Numbered from the stretch's first letter, positions 16,819 through 30,600 are shown. The stretch is DNA of 64,000 bases from JAEZHK01 sp964575255 (GCA_964575255.1 CAZNPZ010000008.1:1-64000), one strand, 5' to 3'. Numbers and translations are program-made. Notes: generated from the sequence alone by a model not told the origin.

Positions 16819-18540
16819 ATGTTAAAATTACACAGGCGAACCAGCAATCCGCGCAAACTGGTTGAACCGGGGTCGCTGGTGGATAAGCCCAAGTTCGAAG
16901 AGAGCGATTTGAAAAGCCCTCGTCGGAGGGGCTTGGTTTTGCGTTTTTTGGCGCTTCTGCTTGCTGTGGGTCTCGTCACCACCGCGGTTTTGTCCGATTT
17001 GCCGCGCCTCCTCCTGCAGCAGGACGGTTTCGCGGAGAGTTCCGACGCCAGCGCAAGCCTCGACAAGATCTATTCGATCCTTCAGGGTTCGCTGGACAAC
17101 CCGACCACCTTTGACGACTATTCCCAGCTCGCCACGATCAGCATCGGCAAGGGCGACTACGACAAGGCGATGGAAGAGCTGGACAAATGCCTGGAGCTCG
17201 CGGATCCTAAAAACACCGCCGCGCTCGCGGATGTCTGGACGAAAAAAGGTTCGCTGTACGCCCTGAAGAACAATTACGAAGAGGCTGTTTCCTGCCTGAC
17301 CAAGGCGCTGGACACTGATCCGAAGGCGCAGCAGGCGCTCTTGCTCCGGGCGCAGATCTATATCGAACAGCGCAAGTACGATGGCGCGATCAAGGATCTG
17401 GAAGCCTACACCGCGATTCTGCCGGACGAGAAGAACCCCCAGACGACGCTGGCTCAGCTTTACGAGGCGACCGGCGGTTATGACAAGGCGCAGGGGATCT
17501 ACGAAAAACTGTATGCGAAGGATCCGACCGACCAGGCGCAGAAGCTGAACGCGCTCCGCTGCCTGTTCCTCCTGAAGAAGTATCAGGATGCGCTGGACGG
17601 GCTGGATGCGTACCTGGGCGAAAAAGCGACGCCGGTCGCCGTCCAGACGGTTGAACCGGCTTCAACGGTAAAACCGGACGGCGGTTCCCCGAAGGCGGAA
17701 CCGACCAAAGTTCCCAGCAAGGAGAAAGCGACCGCGGTACCGAAAGCGACAGCTATGCCGAAGGAAAATGCACCGGCGGCAACGGATGAGGCCGCGAAGA
17801 CGCCGTCCCAGGCGGCAGTTGCGGACAGCGCACTCCCCGCGCAGGCCAGCTACGCGCACTACCTCAGGGCGCTATGCCACATGCAGTTCTCAAAATTCGA
17901 CCTCGCGGAAGCCGATCTTCTGGACGCCCGAACGCTGGGGTATGACGAGGCGATGTGTCTGGAGCAGCTGACCGCCTGCGAATACGCGCTGACCAGGCAC
18001 GATCAGGTGCTCGCCTTCGGCCAGAAGCTGATCGAGATGAACAAGAGTACGACCGCTTTTGATGTGCTGTACCAGCGGATGGGCGTTTCCGCGATGACGC
18101 TTGGGAAGACGGAGGACGCCATCCAGTACCTGACCACTTCCTTAGGCCTTAACGAAAAGCTCGCGGGCACCCATTACTACCGCGGTCTGTGCCTCCTGAC
18201 GATGAAAAAGTATGAGGAGGCCATCAAGGACTTTACCGCTTCGATCGATCAGAAATTCCTGGAGCAGTTCTGCTACTACAACCGCGGCGTGTGCTATGTC
18301 CAGCTTCAAGACTATGAGAATGCGTTGACCGACATGGACAGGACACTTTCGAGCGGTGACGACCAAAGCCTCAAGGAAGCGGCCAAGAAGATCCTCTGGC
18401 AGCTGGCCCAGTACTACGAGAATGAGAAGCAGAAGCAGGCGGCCGTTCAGAACTTCGCGCAGCCAGCCGACCAAACGGGGACGGCGGCAGACCCAGCGGA
18501 TCAGCCCGCCCCGTCGGTGTCTCCGGGCACATCCAAATAG
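16819..18540 (+). CDS. Membrane-anchored TPR-repeat protein upstream of the giant gene
   Basis: A 573-residue protein with a short basic N-terminus, one transmembrane segment at about residues 40-60 (LVLRFLALLLAVGLVTTAVL) and an outside-facing array of tetratricopeptide repeats, for example GDYDKAMEELDKCLELADP, NYEEAVSCLTKALDTDPKAQ, KYDGAIKDLEAY and KKYEEAIKDFTASIDQ. A Lys/Pro/Ala-rich disordered insert (about residues 270-340) splits the array into two blocks. Two in-frame ATGs compete: 16813 is only 2 nt from GAGGAG, while 16819 is 8 nt from it, so 16819 is preferred. A TATAAT lies at 16793-16798. The stop is 64 bp before the giant gene, on the same strand without a terminator between, so co-transcription is likely. 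TPR proteins often scaffold complexes; a role in exporting or assembling the giant protein is inference. Confidence 0.8.
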   Translation: MLKLHRRTSNPRKLVEPGSLVDKPKFEESDLKSPRRRGLVLRFLALLLAVGLVTTAVLSDLPRLLLQQDGFAESSDASASLDKIYSILQGSLDNPTTFDDYSQLATISIGKGDYDKAMEELDKCLELADPKNTAALADVWTKKGSLYALKNNYEEAVSCLTKALDTDPKAQQALLLRAQIYIEQRKYDGAIKDLEAYTAILPDEKNPQTTLAQLYEATGGYDKAQGIYEKLYAKDPTDQAQKLNALRCLFLLKKYQDALDGLDAYLGEKATPVAVQTVEPASTVKPDGGSPKAEPTKVPSKEKATAVPKATAMPKENAPAATDEAAKTPSQAAVADSALPAQASYAHYLRALCHMQFSKFDLAEADLLDARTLGYDEAMCLEQLTACEYALTRHDQVLAFGQKLIEMNKSTTAFDVLYQRMGVSAMTLGKTEDAIQYLTTSLGLNEKLAGTHYYRGLCLLTMKKYEEAIKDFTASIDQKFLEQFCYYNRGVCYVQLQDYENALTDMDRTLSSGDDQSLKEAAKKILWQLAQYYENEKQKQAAVQNFAQPADQTGTAADPADQPAPSVSPGTSK

Positions 18541-18604
18541 ACCACCAAACTGACATACACTGCGTTTCACCAAAAGAGCCTCTTGACATCTGGAGGGAAA
18601 ACAT

Positions 18605-21600
18605 ATGTGGAAATCAAGCGGATTCGGAAGCAGGGCGAAGCGGCGCCGTTATTGGAAGAAGACACTTCTTCTGTTTTCACTGGTGTTCGCCATGGTTCTG
18701 AGCATGATGGCGGTCATCGTGGAAACGGGGGCCGTCGCATCAGCTTCCTCAATGGAGGAGCAGCAGGCTTCGCCGTCTTCGGACGGCGGAGCCTCGTCTG
18801 CTTCTTCCGGGGATGATTCCAGATCCGCTTCATCCGGTTCGGACCGGTCTGACGACGGAGCGTCCGGTTCGGATCGGTCCGCCGCCGGATCGTCTGGTTC
18901 GGATCAAACCGCTTCCGAATCATCCGGTTACTCGGGCCATTCAGAATGCGGATCATCTGGTGACGCGGATTCCGGGTCCGGCGAGAGCGCCGAGAAGAAG
19001 TCCGCGCCCGCGGTCGAAGCGCCATACGAGCCGGATACTTCGGACGAGGCGATGACCGACAGCGCGCAGGACGAGCCGGAGCAGACCGACGACGAAACGC
19101 TGACAGACGACACCGGGGACGAGCCAGAGACCGGTGATGAGGCGCTGACGGACGACGCCGGGGACGAGCCAGAAACCGGTGATGAGGCGCTGACGGACGA
19201 CGCCGGGGACGAGCCAGAAACCGGTGATGAGGCGCTGACGGACGACGCGCAGGATGAGCCTGAGACCGGTGNNNNNNNNNNNNNNNNNNNNNNNNNNNNN
19301 NNNNNNNNNNNNNNNNNNNNNNNNNNNNNNNNNNNNNNNNNNNNNNNNNNNNNNNNNNNNNNNNNNNNNNNATGAGGCGCTGACGGACGACGCGCAGGAT
19401 GAGCCTGAAACCGGTGATGAGGCGCTGACGGACGACGCGCAGGATGAGCCTGAGACCGGTGATGAGGCGCTGACGGACGACGCCGGGGACGAGCCAGAAA
19501 CCGGTGATGAGGCGCTGACGGACGACGCGCAGGATGAGCCTGAAACCGGTGATGAGGCGCTTACGGACGACACCGGGGACGAGCCAGAGACCGGTGATGT
19601 GACCCTGACGGACGACGCGCAGGACGAGCCTGAGACCAGTGATGAGGCATTGGCGGATGACACAGGGGATGAGCCGGNNNNNNNNNNNNNNNNNNNNNNN
19701 NNNNNNNNNNNNNNNNNNNNNNNNNNNNNNNNNNNNNNNNNNNNNNNNNNNNNNNNNNNNNNNNNNNNNNNNNNNNNAGACTGGCGACGGGGCGCTGACG
19801 GACGACGCGCAGGACGAGCCGGAGACTGGCGATGAGGCGCTGGAAGACGACGCGCAGGACGAGCCGGAGACTGGCGACGGGGCGCTGACGGACGACGCGC
19901 AGGACGAGCCGGAGACTGGCGACGAAGCGCTGGAAAACGACACCGACGGCATTACTTCAGACGATGCGGGCGATCTGCCCGATGATACCGATTCGGAGGT
20001 AGCACCGGAGGGCAGCGCACAGGTGATGGCGCTGGCCGCACACCTGGCGTCCGGTGTCGATGCGAAGGGCGGAACCGAAACCGCCGGCGCGAAGGACACG
20101 GTCGAGGCCTACATGATCCCCGCCGGCAGCGCGTACATCAAAGAGGCGGCAGGCCTTCTCACCTACAAAAACACCGAGACCGGCAACGCCATCCAGAACG
20201 CGCTGCAGGATGCGCTGACCACGGCGCGGGACGCCGTCAACAAGACCGCGACCATCGTGGTCGCAAACGGCACCTACAACAACGGCGTCAACCTGAACGC
20301 TTCGTCCGGTTCGACGCTGGGCGATCTGATCCTGTCCATCTTCGGCAGCGCCGACGCCGCCAAAGAGGTCACGCTGAGAATCGTCGCCGAGGACGCGCTG
20401 GACAGCGCCGGCAACATCACCGCCAATTCCGCGGGCGGCGTGCAGGTGGACGGCTCGGTCGACATCAGCGGCCTGGACGTGGTGCTGGCGGGGCTGTACT
20501 TCTCCACCCGCGCGATGGTCACGGTCAGCGACGCGGACAGCTTTTCCTACTACGGCACCAAGCAGTCCGACGACGTGGACATCACGGCTAAAAACGTCAA
20601 GTCCAAAATCAAGGTGGACCTGGGCGCAGGGGATGATAAGGCGTCCATCAAGATCAAGCAGGCGCCGACCATCTCGGCCAGCATGACCATCACCCCGGAG
20701 ATGGGCGAGGACGCCTCGTCGCTGTTCGAGGCGTTGAAGTCCTTCGACCTCTCCAAGATCTCCGACCTTGCGCCGGATCTCCTGTCCGCGATCCAGACCC
20801 TCCTGGGCGACATCAATGACGCGGTCTCCGGCATGGTTTCGACCGACGTGCTTTCCGTCGAGATCGACGGCGGCCTCGGCGACGACCAGATCGCAATCAA
20901 GAACATCAACTCCACCGACCTGACGTTTGCCTCCTCGGAAACCGGCAGCACCTACGGCTTCGCGATCGACCTCTCCCAGGTCGATACCACCGTCCGTGGC
21001 GGCGCGGGCAGCGACGTCCTCACGGCCAACGGCGGCATGGAACTGACTTTCGGCCGCAAGGTGATCTCCTCGCTGATGGAATACGTGGCGGATGAGTTCG
21101 ACTTTGAGAAGAGCACCCTCCACCTTTACGGCGGCGACGGCGATGACCTGATCTGCGTGGATTCCACCGCGGCGTTCCCGTCGTTCGCGGGCGTGGACGT
21201 GGACGTGGCGGGTGGCGCGGGGTTCGACCGGCTGCACCTGACCGGCAAGCTCAATGACAAGATCGACGCCGCGAGCCGCATCACCGGCAACACCGCCGAA
21301 CTGACCGTCGAGGCGCTGGCCGAGATCAGCTTCCTCGGCGACCTGACCGAGGCGCTCACGATCCCCTTTGCCAAGCAGATGGTCGTGGGCATCACCGGGA
21401 TTGACGCCTACACCGACGCGCTCAGAAACAAGAACACCGTGCAAATTTCTTCCGCCGCCACCCCGATCGCGGCGCAGTCGTTCACCGACTACGTGCTGGA
21501 CGTGAACGGCGCAGTCAACTTTGATACCACCGGTATCTTCCAGATTCCGACCGGCGGCCTGTTCCTGACCAACCTCATCGCGGACGGCGGCGACAGCCTG

Positions 21601-24600
21601 AAAATCGACAAGCTGGTCGCCCCCGCCTTCAACCTGATGTTGTCCGGAAACGAAATCACCATCAACGGAAACGTCCAGGGCAAGAACGTGCTGGTCAACT
21701 CCGTCGTGACCGACATCCCGGTCGCCAAGATCGATCAGAGCATCGTCGAGGACGACCTGAACGAAGAGAACACCGTCGAAGTCGAAGTAGGCCTTTACAA
21801 GGCGAACGCAGCTTCCAAGATCACCATCACCTCCGCCGCAAGCATCGCGGCCTCCGAGGTGATCGACCTGCTCGCCAGCCTGACGCTGGACAAGCCCTTC
21901 CTGCCCACCGGGGACACCTTCAACCCGTTCACGCTGAAGCTGGGCGAAGTCAAGATCGACATCCTGGGCGACATGACCGCGGGCGGCTCCATCCACGCCG
22001 ACGCGGTGTACGCCTCCACCGTCCAGGTCACCAACGGTATCCTGAAGGCGATCCTGCCGTTCGCGGTGGGCGCGGTCACCGGGGACACGCGGGTCAACGT
22101 CGGCGGAGACGCCTCGCTGAACGCCGGCGCGGGCGTGAAGCTCCGCGCAGATTCCGACATCACCGTGGAGGCCGAATCCACGATGGGCTCCCTTAAGTTC
22201 TCGCTGGCGCTCGCAATCGTGCAGGCAGACACCCATGTCACGGTGGGCGGGAACGCTTCGGTCGACGCGGACGGCGACGTGAAGCTTGCAGCGGTGAGCG
22301 CCGTTCACGCCGAAGCCGCATCCATCGGCAAGGCGCCGAACATGCTGGCACTCAAGCCGCAGACTGGCGTATACATCGCGGGCTGCTTCCTGTTCCAGTC
22401 GACCGACGCGTCCATCACAGGCAACGCGTCCGTCTCCTCCGGCACGGATCTTGACCTTCTGTCCGCCGCGCGGCAGTACAGCGCGACGACCTCCGTCTCC
22501 ATCCCGGCTTCCGAGAAAACCGAGGGCGGCGAGGATTCTCTGATCCCGACCGATCAGATCAAGCTGACCAGCATCGTGCCCTTTGTGGAAAAACTGCTGA
22601 AAGTGGAAAAAGCCCCGAACCAGACCGCGTTCGGCAAGATCGTCGCCGGCGTCACCGGCAGCAACTCCCTTGGAAACAAGTTCACCGACGCCACCAAGAC
22701 CGCAAAACCCAACACGACGCCGGAGAGTTCCAAGCAGGTCTGCGGCGCCCTGGCGCTTGCTTACGCCGGGAACGAGAACGCCGCGCTGATCAACACCACC
22801 GGCAGCGTGACGGCGGATGGCACGCTCGGCGTCAAGGCGCTTTCAAGCACCGTCAACCGCGTGCGCGCGGACGGCTCGCTCTATAAGACCCCGCTCAGCC
22901 AGGCGGAGGACGCGAAGAATTCCGTCGGCGCTGGCATCGCGATCGCGATCACCAACCATGTGAACAACGCGAAGGTCATCGCGGGCACGATTGCCGCCGA
23001 TGGGCTTGACGTCGTCGCCGACACCGGGCGGATCGTCTCCTCGACGATCTCAAAGTCCGGCCACATCCCGAAGACCTCCGACTTCGGCCTGGGCGGCGCG
23101 GTCAGCGTGCATGTGGTCGTGGCGCACAACGAGGCGCTGGTCGGAAGCGGCGCGACATATGACGTGTCGGGCGGACAAGTAAACGTTCTGTCGACCGGCG
23201 CCGGCATGTTCACCACCGTGGCTGACGCGTCCGGCAAGCGCGAGACGCCCAGCCTTGACTTCGCGGGCATCTCGATCCCGCTGAAACCCACCACCGGCAG
23301 CGCGACCGGCAGCGTGGGCATCGGCGCAGGGATCGCGGTCAGCGTGACCGGCGTTGACTTCCTCGCGAAAGTGGAGGACGGCGTCCGCTTCGGCACGTCG
23401 CCTGTCGCCTCCGCTTCCATCAAGTCGTCGTTCACCGGCACCGAGACGGTTTTCGCCGCGGCGGGTGCCGCGGGCGGCAAGTCCATCGTGCCGGTATTGG
23501 CGCTGGCCATCTCCGGCATTTCCTCCGAAGCGTATCTGGGCAAACAGGCCGGGACGCTGACCGCGACTGGCGACGTAGCCGTTTCTGCGCTTGGCAAGAT
23601 GATCCGCACCGTCGACGCGGACGCCGCTGCGGCGGGCAGCAGCGTGGGCGTCGGCGCTTCGTTTGGCATCGCGATTCTGAACGACAGCGCGGAGGCGACG
23701 TTGAAGCGCAGCGTGACGGCAGACAACGTGTCGGTTGACGCCAGTTCTGCCAGCCGCCTGACGCTGACCACCAAGGCCAGCGCCGTCGGCGCGACCCCAC
23801 CGACCAGCACCTCCTCCGGAGACGCCGCGCCCGGCAAGACGCAGGAAGATTACGACAAAATGAAGGACGGCGATCTGCCGCTGGACGACAACGGCGACGA
23901 CATGCGCTCGTTGTTCAACGAAGGCGAAGCCGACCAGATGGCCGACAGGAATACCCAGGCCGCCGCCAACCTCGCCGCTGGCGCGAACACGAAGAACGTC
24001 AATTCCACCGCGGTCAATAACCTCTCCGCGAATCGCCCGAAGGCGGAGACCAATGAAGGCAGCATTCAGGTGGCCGCGACGCTGGCGCTCTCCATTTTCT
24101 CCAACAACGCCTTGTCCTCGCTGGGCGACGGCTTAACCGTGACCGCCGGGAAGCAGGCGCGCGTACGCTCATTGAACGACACCGACTCGGTCATCTCCGC
24201 CAATGCCAGCGCCACCAATTCCACCACCGGCGTCGGCGTCGCGGTGGCGATCAACTACGTGCGCTACCAGAACAAGGCGAAGATCGGCGACGCCCGGATC
24301 CGCGCGAAATCGCTGCTGGTCGAGGCAGACATCGTCGAGGCGGAGAACAAAAAGACCGCGGAGGAGGTCATCGCGAGCCTGCTGACCTACTTCGCGACCA
24401 CGGACGGCACGGAACTTCTCGTGAACGCGCTCCTGAACGTCGAAGGGCAGGCGAGTCTGGACGCGCTGCTCCGCGCGAACGGCACCTATGGTGCGGATTA
24501 CGCGTCGCTGACCGCGGCGCAGAAACTGGCGCTCCAGCAGCTTATTATAAAGGAACTGACCGATCAGCTGGTCAGCGGGCAGCGCGGCAACACCGCGAAC

Positions 24601-27600
24601 GCGCTTTTGAGCGGGCTGATCGAGTCCACCCTCAAGGACTTCTTTGAGACGCTGACCGATCCCGACTTCATCCTTTCGATGATTCTGGGCACCGAGGATG
24701 ATTCGATCAATAGCCTGCTCGACCAACTCCTGCTCAAGGGCAAGGTGACGGCGTCCGCCATCGAAGAAGCGGTGACGCTGACACTGGCCGCCAAGTTCGG
24801 CAACCCCGGCGAGCTGGACGGCGTCGGTTGCCTGATCTCCACCTCCGCCATCTCCGGCGTTGGCGCGGCCAACGTGGGCGTCGCGGGCTCCGCAGCCATC
24901 GCAGTGGTGGACAACGAGACCGAGGCGTCCATCGCGTCAAGGACGGGCTCAGTCGGTGACGACATCGTCGTGGACGAGGACGCGGTGATCGCGGCCAGGG
25001 CCGCGCAGAAGGTTTACACCACCGCGACCGCCTCCGCCGACAAGAACGGCAAGGCCGTCAAAGACAACAACAACTCCTCCGGCACGTCGGTCGGCGTCGG
25101 CGCTTCCGCGGCGATCTCGATCATCGACGTGGACGCGACCGCGTCCGTGGGTGCATACCGGTCGGTAAAGGCCGGGACGCTCGCGGTCACTTCGGAGGCG
25201 CGAAACGACATTGATTCCGTCTCGATCGCCGGTTCTGACCCGATCGCCCGCAGGGAAGCGGTCAAAGTCATCACGCCGGGCATCGGCCAGGAAGTGCAGC
25301 AGCAGGACGCCAACAACACTACCACCAAGGACATTTCGGTGGACGCGGCGGTCGCGCTGGCGGTGATCACCAACAACGTGCTGGCAACGGTTCTTGACCA
25401 CGCGACCATTCAGACCACGGGCCTCGATACGATCAAGACAGGCGTGGTGTCTGACGCGGGCGTGGAGGAAATGGTCAACTTCCTGCTCAGCGCCTATCAG
25501 CGCGGGCAGACCAGGGCAGCGGCCTCCGGCTTCGCAGTCGGCGGCGGCAAGGCGGCGGTCGGCGCGGCCATCGCGGTCAACATCACGATGTCCGACGTCC
25601 GGGCATCGTTCGCGGGAACCGGTACGGTCAGCGGCAGCGCGAAGATCACCGCGCTCACCTCCAATGAGGATGAAGCGAACGCGCTGGCCACCGTGGTCGG
25701 CGCGAGCCTCGACCGCTACTTTGACCGGCTGCGCACGGCACTCCGGCTTGGCTCGGTCGGGTCGGGCGAATCCACCGGCAAGACCAACGCGATGATCGTC
25801 AACAAGATCAACGGCTTCCTGCCCAAGGCGACAGGGCTGCTCGCCAATGTACCGTTCTCGGCGAAGCTGTTCGAGCTGCTCGGCCTCAAGACGCCCGCCG
25901 CGCCTTCGTCCTCAACCGCGAACAACGCGGCGACGAGCAACGCGGGATCGGGCGCGACCAGTCAGCCGACGGACGAAAGCGCGAAGAAGGAACAGAGCAT
26001 CAACCTGGCGGCGGCGTTCGGCGTCAACATCACCAACCACTGCGCGACCGCCGAGATGACCGGAAGCCTCACCGCGAAGCACGCGACGGTCAGCGCGGCC
26101 GACCGCAGCAACTTCCGCACCACCGGCAGCGGCGCGACGGTGACCATGCCTTCCGAGCAGAATCAGAACAACATCGCGCTGGGCGTCGCGGTGACGGTCA
26201 ACAAAAATAAAGCCGTTTCGACGGTCGGCGGCACGCTGACCGCGACCGGCGGCACCACCCATCATAATGGAAAGATTCAGGTGACCAGCGTCACCACGCA
26301 GAACATGGACGGCGCGTACCGGGGTCTCCTGGGCGCGCAGGCGATCGCCTGCTCCGTCGCGGGCAGCGGCGGCAAGGTGGGCCTCGCGGGCGCGGTCGCG
26401 GTCATGGTCGCGAACGCCCAGTCCATCGCCCAGATCGCGGAGAACGCGCTGGTGACCGGCGGCGCGATCACCGTCTCGGCCACCGACAAGTCCAAGCTGG
26501 CGGTACGCGCCGGCAGTGTCAGCGCGACGGGTGCGTCCGTCGGCGTCGGCGCGTCGTTCGCCCTGATCTACGCGGGCAACGTCACCCGCGCAACCATCGG
26601 GAAGAACGCGCACGTGACCGGCGACAGCCTGAAGCTCTCCGCCGAAAAGCTACGGGTGGATTCCAGCGATTATCAGTTCCCGCTGAACATCTCTACGCTG
26701 TTCACGGTGGACGCGGACACTGAGCACTCCGGCCTCGTCAACCTCAAGACCAGCGGCGGGTACGCGCTGGAACTGAACCTGGGCATGGACGATGTCTTGA
26801 AGACGCTGGACATGCTGAACTTCCTGGCCTCCGTCAACTACTACGTTGAATCCATCGCGGGTTCCGTCGTCGGCAGTGCCGACGCCAAGGCGGCGCTGGC
26901 CGGTTCGGTTGCGATGCTGTTTACGGACAATGAAACCGTTGCCGAGGTGGGCGACGGCGCGGTGATTGCGCTGTCGAACGGCGACTTTGACATGGACGCG
27001 TCCAGCGACACTGTTTCACGGCTCATCGGCGGCGCGGTCGCGGCGACCACCGGCAAGGCCGGCGTGGGCGTCAACATCGCGGCGCTGGCGGACAACGACG
27101 TCGTGCGCGCCTCGATCGGCGCGGGCGCGAAGATTTCCGCGAGCGGGAATCTTACTGTGGACGCGAAGGCCGCGTCCGACACCTGGGCCGTCACGATCGC
27201 CGCTGCGGCGTCGACCGGAAACGGGCCGTCGATCGGCGGCGGCATCAACGTGATCGTGTCCGGGAACAAGGTGTGGGCTGGCGCTCTGGACGATAACGGG
27301 GCGACCGCTGGCGGCGAACAGCTGACCGGGGGCGGGGACGTCCGGATTTCCGCCGACAACATCGCGAAGATGACCTTGATCTCGGCGTCGGTGGGCGTCG
27401 GCGCGGGCGTGGCCGCGGGCGGTACGGCGGCGGCGATCGTTACCAATAATAACACCCAGGCCGCGCTGGGCGCGGGCGCGAAGTTGACCGCAGACAAGGG
27501 CGTTGTGATCAGCGCCACGAGCGACGAGACGATGCTGGACATCCTCGCGTCGCTGTCCGGCAGCACCGGGAAAGTCGCGGCGGCGGGCACGCTGGGCGTA

Positions 27601-30600
27601 CTGGTTTCCCAGTCGCTGACCCAGGCGTCCGTCGGGTCTTACGCGGAGGTGACCGCGAAGGGCGGCAGCGCCCAGATCACCGCCGAGGGCGATGTGAAAC
27701 AGGTGGTCGTGCTGGCCGCGGTGTCGGGCAGCACCGGCAGCGCCGCCGTGGGCGGAACGGTCAATGTGGGCGTGTTCGATCACACGGTCAATACCCTGAT
27801 CGGCGACGGCGCGAAGATCAGGGCGCTGCGGCTCGCGCAGGGCGACAACGTGATCGTGAGCGCGAAGGCAAACAACCAGACGATTCTGATCACCATCGCG
27901 GGCTCGGCCAGTACCTCCAGCGCGGCGATCGCAGGCGCGATCCCGGTGGTTGTGATCTCCGACAAGATCCACGTCGAGGTGGGCAAGTACGTCATCATCG
28001 AGGCGGGCGACACCATTGCGATCATCTCCCACGCCGAGAGCGGCGTGTACAACATCGCCGGTTCCGTGGCGGTCTCCGCAGGCCAGGCGGGCGCGGGCGC
28101 GACCATTGCGACGCTGGTGATCGGAAACCATGTCGACACCAAGATCGGCGACTACGCCGAGTTGATCGCGCACGCGGTCAAAGTGGACGCGGCGCTCCCG
28201 GCGGGCGTGCAGCTGCCTAACCGGACGGATCGGCGCAGGGGCGTTCTGATCAGCGCGACCGCGAATTCGAGCCTCGCGATGATATCCGGCAGCGGCGCGG
28301 CCACCACCGGCAACGCGGCGGTTGCGGGCGTCGTCAACACACTAATCTTGAAAAACAGCGTGAAATCAACGGTGGGGAACCACGTCAAGATTGTCGCGGG
28401 CAGGGCGTCTGCGGATCAAAGTTCAGAAGAGACTGGAGAAGGCGAGGTTCTGGTTGAATCCGACGACGACTCACACATAGTTAACCTTGCCGGGTCGGTA
28501 TCTGCATCGTCCGGCGCGGGAGTAGGCGCTTCCGTCGTCGTCATGGTGTATGACAAGCAGATGGAAGCCTCCGTTGGCGATTTCGGTCTGATCCTCGCGA
28601 CCGGCGATGTGACCGCGCAGGCGATCTCCAATGACGAAGTGTATCTGCTTGCGCTCAGCTTCGCAGGCGGCGGCAACGCGGGCGTCGCGGTCGGCGCGAG
28701 CGCTTTGGTGTTTGAAAACGACCTGCTCGCAAAACTCGGCGGCAGCATCATCTCCGGCGGCAATGTGCTTGTGAAGGCCAAGAGCGATACCACGATGGTG
28801 AACGTCGCGGTTGCGGTCGCCGTCAGCGGCACCGCGGCCGTCACCCCCATCGCGATCCTGACTTACTTTGAGGGCACGACCCAGGCGCAGATCGCGAATG
28901 CCGCGTCCATCAATGCGGACGGCGCGGTCACGGTGAGCGCCGATTCCAAGGAATTCATCACCTCCGACGCGGCGGGCGTCAGCGCGTCCGGCACGGCGAG
29001 CGTCTCCGGCACGGTGGATCTGATCCTCTCCAAGCAGAAGACCATCGCCATGACCGGGACGGGCGTTACGATTGACGCGGCCGCTCTCGCGGTCGGCGCG
29101 AAGGACGACTACCAGTTGGTCGGCGTCGTCGTGACCGCCGCGGGCAGCGGCACCGCCGGCGTGGCGATCACCGCGCTCATCAGCATTCTCCACAACACCA
29201 CCAGCGCCATCATCGGAACCGGCAACGACATCGCGACCGATACCGGCGACGTGTCGGTTACCGCCACGGCGACGCGCGACATCGGCAGTTATGCTGGAAC
29301 TGTCGCGGGCGGTCAGGCGGGTGTCGGCGGCACGCTGATGGTCGTGGTTGCGGGTGGAAAGATGAAGCAGGACGCCGCCGATCAGTTGAACGGCAGTTTC
29401 TCGTCCGACGACTTCATGGACGATACATTCTCCTCCGGCAACGGCATGGCGTCCGAATATGAGAAGGACGACGTCGGCACGATGCTGGAAGGCGACGGCG
29501 ACAAACAGTCCCAGACCCACGTGGGCGGCGGATCGTCCTTTGACGGAACCGGCGGATACAAGGATGACGGCGTATCCGGCGATGTGGATCTTGATTCCGA
29601 CGCGGACGCCGACAACAGCGGCGCGACCGCGCCTGGCGCGGATTCCAATTTCGACGAGAGCAAGAACGACGACCTGAACGACGCTTCCGGCATCGGCTCC
29701 GCGAAGCCGACCTACGCGCCGCTGGACGCGACGACCGCCATCGTCGGAGCGAACACAATTATTAATTCGAAGCGTGACATCACTGTGACGGCGACCGACA
29801 CACTCGTCGCGGATCTCTTCGCCGGTACGATCACTGGCGGCGCGTATGCGGCGGTGGGCGCGGGCGTCGCGGTCGCGGTGCTGTACTCCAACGTAGAGGC
29901 CTCGGTGGGAGACGGCGCGAAGCTGTCCGCCGGGCGCGACATCAAGATTCTGGCGACCGCCGGTTCGACGCCGGTGGACGACACCGATACGGAACGCACC
30001 GGCGCGCTGGAAGGCAGTTTCGGGAAGAGTTCTTCGAACCCGATCGACCTGACCAAGCGTTCGATCCGCGTGATCTCGATCACCGGCGGCGGCGCGCTGG
30101 TGGGCGTCTCGGTCTCGCTGGCTTCGGTGAACGTGTTCTCGACCGTCAAGGCGACCCTGGCGGGCGATGTGATCAAGGCGGCGACGCTCACTGTCAAGGC
30201 GACCTGCGATTACCCGAACGTGCTGGCGGCGACCGTCACGGCCTCCGGCGGCGGCGTCGCGGTGGGCGCATCCATCGCCGCGACTGTATTTGGCGCGACG
30301 GTTGAGTCCTCCATCACGGGCACCGCGAACATTTCAAACACTTCGGACATCAAGGTCTCTTCGAGGCTGAACGCCAATCCGGTCGTGGGCGCGGGCGCGT
30401 TCGCGGTGGGCGGCGTTTCGGCGAACGGCGCGATCGCGCTGGTGGTCAACCTGTCGAATGTGGAAACCTTCATCGGCGGGGGCGTGACCATCAGCCGCCA
30501 CGGCTCCAGCGCCGTGGCTGTGAACGCCGACGTAGATACCACCGCCCGCGCATACATCCTGAGCGTGGCACTTGCCCCCGGCGGCCCGGCGATCGCGCTT

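Larger units (their letters stand above)
19041..19960 (+). repeat. Acidic 15-residue (45-bp) tandem repeat array with two assembly gaps
   Basis: Units of 45 bp encode GDEALTDDAQDEPET with variants (AGDEPE, TGDEPE, DVTLTDD). About three full copies stand before the first gap, about seven between the gaps, and about three to four after. Base identity between copies is very high, explaining why the assembler stopped here. The real copy number is unknown. The product is a strongly acidic, probably disordered and calcium-attracting segment just after the signal peptide. Confidence 0.9.

Noticed and set aside
18583..18588. TTGACA directly before the giant gene as its own -35 box
   Set aside because: The ATG is only 17 bp further, with the ribosome binding site in between, so no room for a -10 and leader; co-transcription with the TPR gene is more likely.
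18605..19835. Reading the frames before, between and after the first two N gaps as three separate genes
   Set aside because: The same 15-residue repeat runs on both sides of each gap; frame change is explained by arbitrary 100-N gap length.
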